Below are positions 13,983-17,015 of a stretch of 17,015 bases of DNA, in pieces. Both the position numbers and the translations under genes were made by a program. The stretch's first letter is position 1, and each line of letters starts with the position of its first letter. Under the pieces are notes generated by a model. That model did not search any database, had not been told where the DNA came from, and was given only the letters and a program-made list of their open reading frames with translations. Source of the DNA: Bacteroidota bacterium (lineage in GTDB: Bacteria > Bacteroidota > Bacteroidia > Bacteroidales > UBA1715); contig JAJUFK010000017.1 in assembly GCA_029266015.1 (NCBI GenBank), positions 1 to 17,015 of the forward strand. The letters are read 5' to 3'.

Positions 13983-16547
13983 TTAAATCCATTTTATATA
14001 AGGGAAATCTTGACGATATGGTAAATATTTATGCATAGGATACATTCTAACACTATAATTAAATATACCTGATTGTTTTGGTGTAAATTCCACTTCATAA
14101 ACAGCATACGCTTCATCCATTTCTTTATACACAAATCTTTGTTTTTCAATTACTTCGAGTTCTCCTTTTTTATTGGTTTCTGCAAGCACAAATTCAAATT
14201 CTACATCATGCGGAGCAAGACCTTTTAAATCAACTTTTACACATCCTTTATATGATTCTCCTAAAGTCAATGCGTCAGTTGTTTTTGCAATTTCGCATGA
14301 CACAACATATAATGAATCCCAATGTTCAGCAATTTTTTTCTTCCATTGCACAATCTCTTCTGCAACTTTATAATCATCTTTTCTTACTAATTCTATTCTT
14401 TCAGCAAGTTTTGAATAAAACCGTTCATGATAATCATCAATCATTCGTTTAGTTGTAAATTCGGGAGCAATTTCTGCTATACATTTTTTCATATATTGAA
14501 TCCAACCATGAGGTATATTATTCATTCCCCTATTATAGTACAAAGGAACAATTTCATTTTCAAGGATACTGTAAATTGTTTCTGCGTCTAATCTATTTTG
14601 GAATTCTTGATCATCGTACGTGCGTTTTTCAGGTAATGCCCATCCGGCTCCTTCTTTGTAACCTTCGCACCACCAACCATCAAGCACACTAAAATTCATT
14701 GCACCATTCATCACTGCTTTCATTCCGCTGGTACCAGAAGCTTCTAGTGGTCGAGTTGGTGTATTTAGCCATATATCAACACCTTGCACTAATTGTTTTG
14801 CAAGATTCATATCATAATTTTCTAAGAAAATAACTTTTCCTAAAAACTCAGGCATTTTTGAAATTCTAACTATTTCTTTAATAATATCTTGACCGGGTTT
14901 ATCATTTGGATGAGCTTTACCTGCAAATATAAACTGTACAGGAGTTTCAGGATTATTAACTATTTTACTTAACCTTTCAAGATTGCTAAACAATAAATAT
15001 GCTCGTTTATATGTAGCAAATCTTCGAGCAAAACCTATAGTTAAAGTATTTTTATTGAGTGATTGAGAGATTTTCATTAATTTTTTAGGATCTTCAAAAC
15101 GCTCTGTCCATGTTTTATGTAATCGTTCTTTTACATATGCAATAAGTTTTTCACGTTGAGCTTGTTTTATATCCCAAATTTTTTCATCAGAAATATTAAA
15201 GATTTTATTCCAATATGATTTATTTGACTGGTTTTGTAAAAATCCTTCGCCAAATGTATCAACATACAATTTTTGCCATTCTTTTGCTGTCCATGTACCA
15301 TAATGAACCCCATTTGTTACATAACCTATTTGTGATTCTTCAACAGTATAACCTGGCCATAAATCCTTGAACATTTCTTTAGAAACTTCACCATGTAAAC
15401 GACTAACACCATTAACTTCTTGAGAAGTACAAATAGCAAGATTACTCATTGAAAAATGCTCACCATGATTGTCCGGATACATACGTCCTAAGTTCATAAA
15501 CTCATTCCAATTTAACTGTAATCGCTCCGGGAATTGACCAAGATATGTCATCATTAAATCTTCCGGAAATGAATCATGACCAGCCGGTACAGGGGTATGT
15601 GTAGTATATAATGTAGAGGAACGAACAACTTCAAGAGCTTTAGGGAACGAGAAATTTTTATGTTTTATTAATTTGCGTAATCGCTCAAGATTAATAAATG
15701 CAGCATGTCCTTCATTACAATGAAACACATCTATTTTTTCACCTACAGCTTCTAAAGCACGTACCCCACCAATTCCCAATAACATTTCTTGTTTCAAACG
15801 ATTTTCATTATTACCGCCATATAAAGCATGAGTAATAGTTTTATCATCATCACGATTTTCAGAAATATCGGTATCTAATAAATATAATTTAATTCTACCA
15901 ACATGAACTAACCAAATTTGTGCATTCAATAAACGACCTGGTAATCCAACTTGAACCGTAATTGTATTACCATTTGCATCGGTTACTAAATGTATAGGTA
16001 ATTCAGATGGATATTGTGGATTATAGATAGCCATTTGGTCACCATCGAGCGATAGTTTTTGTTGAAAATAACCGTATTTATATAAGAATCCAACTGCTAC
16101 TAAATTTGTATTTGTATCACTAGCTTCTTTAAGATAGTCACCGGCAAGAATTCCAAGACCACCGGAAAATATTTTTAATGAATCATCAAGCCCATATTCC
16201 ATACTAAAATAGCCTATTCGAGCTTTTTTCGGATCAGTTTTTTGATCCATATAATCATTAAATTTCTTAAGTACTTGAGTATAACGATTCATAAAATTAG
16301 AATCTTTTTCAAGCTCTTGCAATTTTGATATACTAATTTCTTTAAGTACTAAAATTGGATTTTGAGTTTCCTCCCACAATTCTGAATCAATTTCTTTGAA
16401 TAAATCTTTCACCTCATAATTCCATGTCCACCAAAGATTTGATGCTAATGTGTTTAAATCTTGTAATTTTTTTGGGAAACTTGACTGAACAACCATATTT
16501 TTCCATTGCGGTGCATTATGTCTGTTCTGATTTAAATTTGCTGCCAT
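13983..16547 (-). CDS. glgP: Alpha-glucan (glycogen) phosphorylase, GT35
   Basis: A cytoplasmic PLP enzyme of 854 residues that releases glucose 1-phosphate from glycogen or maltodextrin. It is of the shorter Bacteria/Archaea type with an N-terminal DUF3417 region (ASNLWWTWNYEVKDLF at 35-50). Active-site segments: YFSMEYGLDD at 113-122, CNEGHAAF at 277-284, TNGVHYGTW at 411-419, GFARRFATYKR at 505-515, and the PLP lysine K610 in EASGTSGMKAVMNGA at 602-616. The last 110 residues or so form a beta-rich extra domain seen in Bacteroidota members. All catalytic residues appear present. The gene starts 21 bases after the upstream GH57 stop, so the two are probably co-transcribed for glycogen breakdown. 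An ATG at 16545-16547 fits. Confidence 0.95.
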   Translation of the reverse strand: MAANLNQNRHNAPQWKNMVVQSSFPKKLQDLNTLASNLWWTWNYEVKDLFKEIDSELWEETQNPILVLKEISISKLQELEKDSNFMNRYTQVLKKFNDYMDQKTDPKKARIGYFSMEYGLDDSLKIFSGGLGILAGDYLKEASDTNTNLVAVGFLYKYGYFQQKLSLDGDQMAIYNPQYPSELPIHLVTDANGNTITVQVGLPGRLLNAQIWLVHVGRIKLYLLDTDISENRDDDKTITHALYGGNNENRLKQEMLLGIGGVRALEAVGEKIDVFHCNEGHAAFINLERLRKLIKHKNFSFPKALEVVRSSTLYTTHTPVPAGHDSFPEDLMMTYLGQFPERLQLNWNEFMNLGRMYPDNHGEHFSMSNLAICTSQEVNGVSRLHGEVSKEMFKDLWPGYTVEESQIGYVTNGVHYGTWTAKEWQKLYVDTFGEGFLQNQSNKSYWNKIFNISDEKIWDIKQAQREKLIAYVKERLHKTWTERFEDPKKLMKISQSLNKNTLTIGFARRFATYKRAYLLFSNLERLSKIVNNPETPVQFIFAGKAHPNDKPGQDIIKEIVRISKMPEFLGKVIFLENYDMNLAKQLVQGVDIWLNTPTRPLEASGTSGMKAVMNGAMNFSVLDGWWCEGYKEGAGWALPEKRTYDDQEFQNRLDAETIYSILENEIVPLYYNRGMNNIPHGWIQYMKKCIAEIAPEFTTKRMIDDYHERFYSKLAERIELVRKDDYKVAEEIVQWKKKIAEHWDSLYVVSCEIAKTTDALTLGESYKGCVKVDLKGLAPHDVEFEFVLAETNKKGELEVIEKQRFVYKEMDEAYAVYEVEFTPKQSGIFNYSVRMYPMHKYLPYRQDFPYIKWI

Positions 16548-16568
16548 TTTGTTTGTATTTGTTTAAAA

Positions 16569-17015
16569 TTATTTATTTTTCTTTGTTTTTTTACTTTTAG
16601 ATTTTAAATCCATCAATTGTTTCAACATTTGAGATGCTTTTTCAATTTCTTCATCAATTTGTTCAGCACTCATATTTTGCAATTCATTAGATTTAGGGCA
16701 TTTTTTTACTCGTTCAGCAAAATCAGCTATTACATTCATATAATTTATGAATGCTTCGTATGGGGTTGGATATGGGTTGTTTTGAATTGTATTTCCTGCA
16801 GAAAAGTATTTAGTACTCATATACTGAAAATTATTGGTAGCTTGTAATTTATACCAATCCTTTATAATAGACTCATCATTACATAATCGAACTTGATCAA
16901 GTAACGAATATAAATTATCAAAAGCTTCACGTTGCAGATTATTTCCTAACCAAGAAGATAAATCTCGTTCTTCATCAGACCATGAAGTTATATTTGGTAC
17001 ACTCAATACTGAAAC
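16569..17015 (-). CDS. C-terminal part of a GH57 alpha-amylase/glycogen-acting enzyme, cut by window edge
   Basis: The frame is open from the window edge to the TAA at 16569-16571, giving 148 residues. A TTG at 17004-17006 lies inside the open frame and should not be taken as the start: the frame reads on upstream with V-S-V. SWSDEERDLSSWLGNNLQ at 8-25 of the longest internal reading, then EAFDNLYSL, DWYKLQATNNFQYMSTKYF and PYEAFINYMNVIADF match the C-terminus of Bacteroidota GH57 enzymes, which are about 460-480 residues long. The catalytic part is outside the window. The tail is lysine-rich (KSKSKKTKKNK), past the conserved domain. With the phosphorylase it forms a glycogen-use pair. Confidence 0.8.
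   Translation of the reverse strand, partial: VSVLSVPNITSWSDEERDLSSWLGNNLQREAFDNLYSLLDQVRLCNDESIIKDWYKLQATNNFQYMSTKYFSAGNTIQNNPYPTPYEAFINYMNVIADFAERVKKCPKSNELQNMSAEQIDEEIEKASQMLKQLMDLKSKSKKTKKNK

Noticed and set aside
16617..16847. 76-codon plus-strand open frame opposite GH57
   Set aside because: Antisense to a conserved GH57 C-terminus; no independent support.

Overview
The window is about 17 kb of AT-rich DNA (by eye around 30 % GC) from a member of the Bacteroidota. Several things support this: an F1 beta subunit with the extra loop of that phylum paired with a very short epsilon subunit; starts without a Shine-Dalgarno sequence; promoter-like TTG...TAnnTTTG pairs; a zinc-ribbon coiled-coil protein next to Nif3; and a GH57/alpha-glucan phosphorylase pair. 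GmhA suggests an LPS-bearing envelope. Order and species cannot be told from the sequence.

Layout: (1) 1-402: the last 38 codons of a probable transposase and a gene-free stretch. (2) 403-3686, minus strand: recF, gmhA and comM, reading toward the IS remnant. (3) 3917-5721, plus strand: atpD-atpC with a good promoter and a strong terminator; no other ATP synthase genes follow. (4) 5769-7972, plus strand: a tightly packed cassette of a secreted alpha/beta hydrolase, a small protein resembling the IPExxxVDY family, and a lipoprotein that looks like the first two thirds of a peptide-binding (SBP family 5) protein. (5) 7975-11888, minus strand: cinA, then a low-molecular-weight phosphatase, an aldo/keto reductase and a multi-pass metal exporter, the last three likely driven by a promoter at the end of cinA. 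(6) 12032-13900, plus strand: nif3-like gene and zinc-ribbon protein gene, ending in a hairpin. (7) 13943-17015, minus strand: glycogen breakdown genes, a GH57 amylase cut by the window edge and alpha-glucan phosphorylase, ending in a second hairpin that faces the first.

Most genes are housekeeping: DNA repair and uptake (recF, comM), energy (atpDC), envelope sugar (gmhA), NAD and tRNA-related functions (cinA, nif3), glycogen turnover. I found no CRISPR array, tRNA, rRNA, phage or defence system, and nothing I would call a new system. The least ordinary part is 5686-7974: the isolated atpDC terminator, a hairpin directly before the hydrolase start, and a lipoprotein lacking its C-terminal lobe whose stop lies 2 bases from the stop of the convergent exporter gene.
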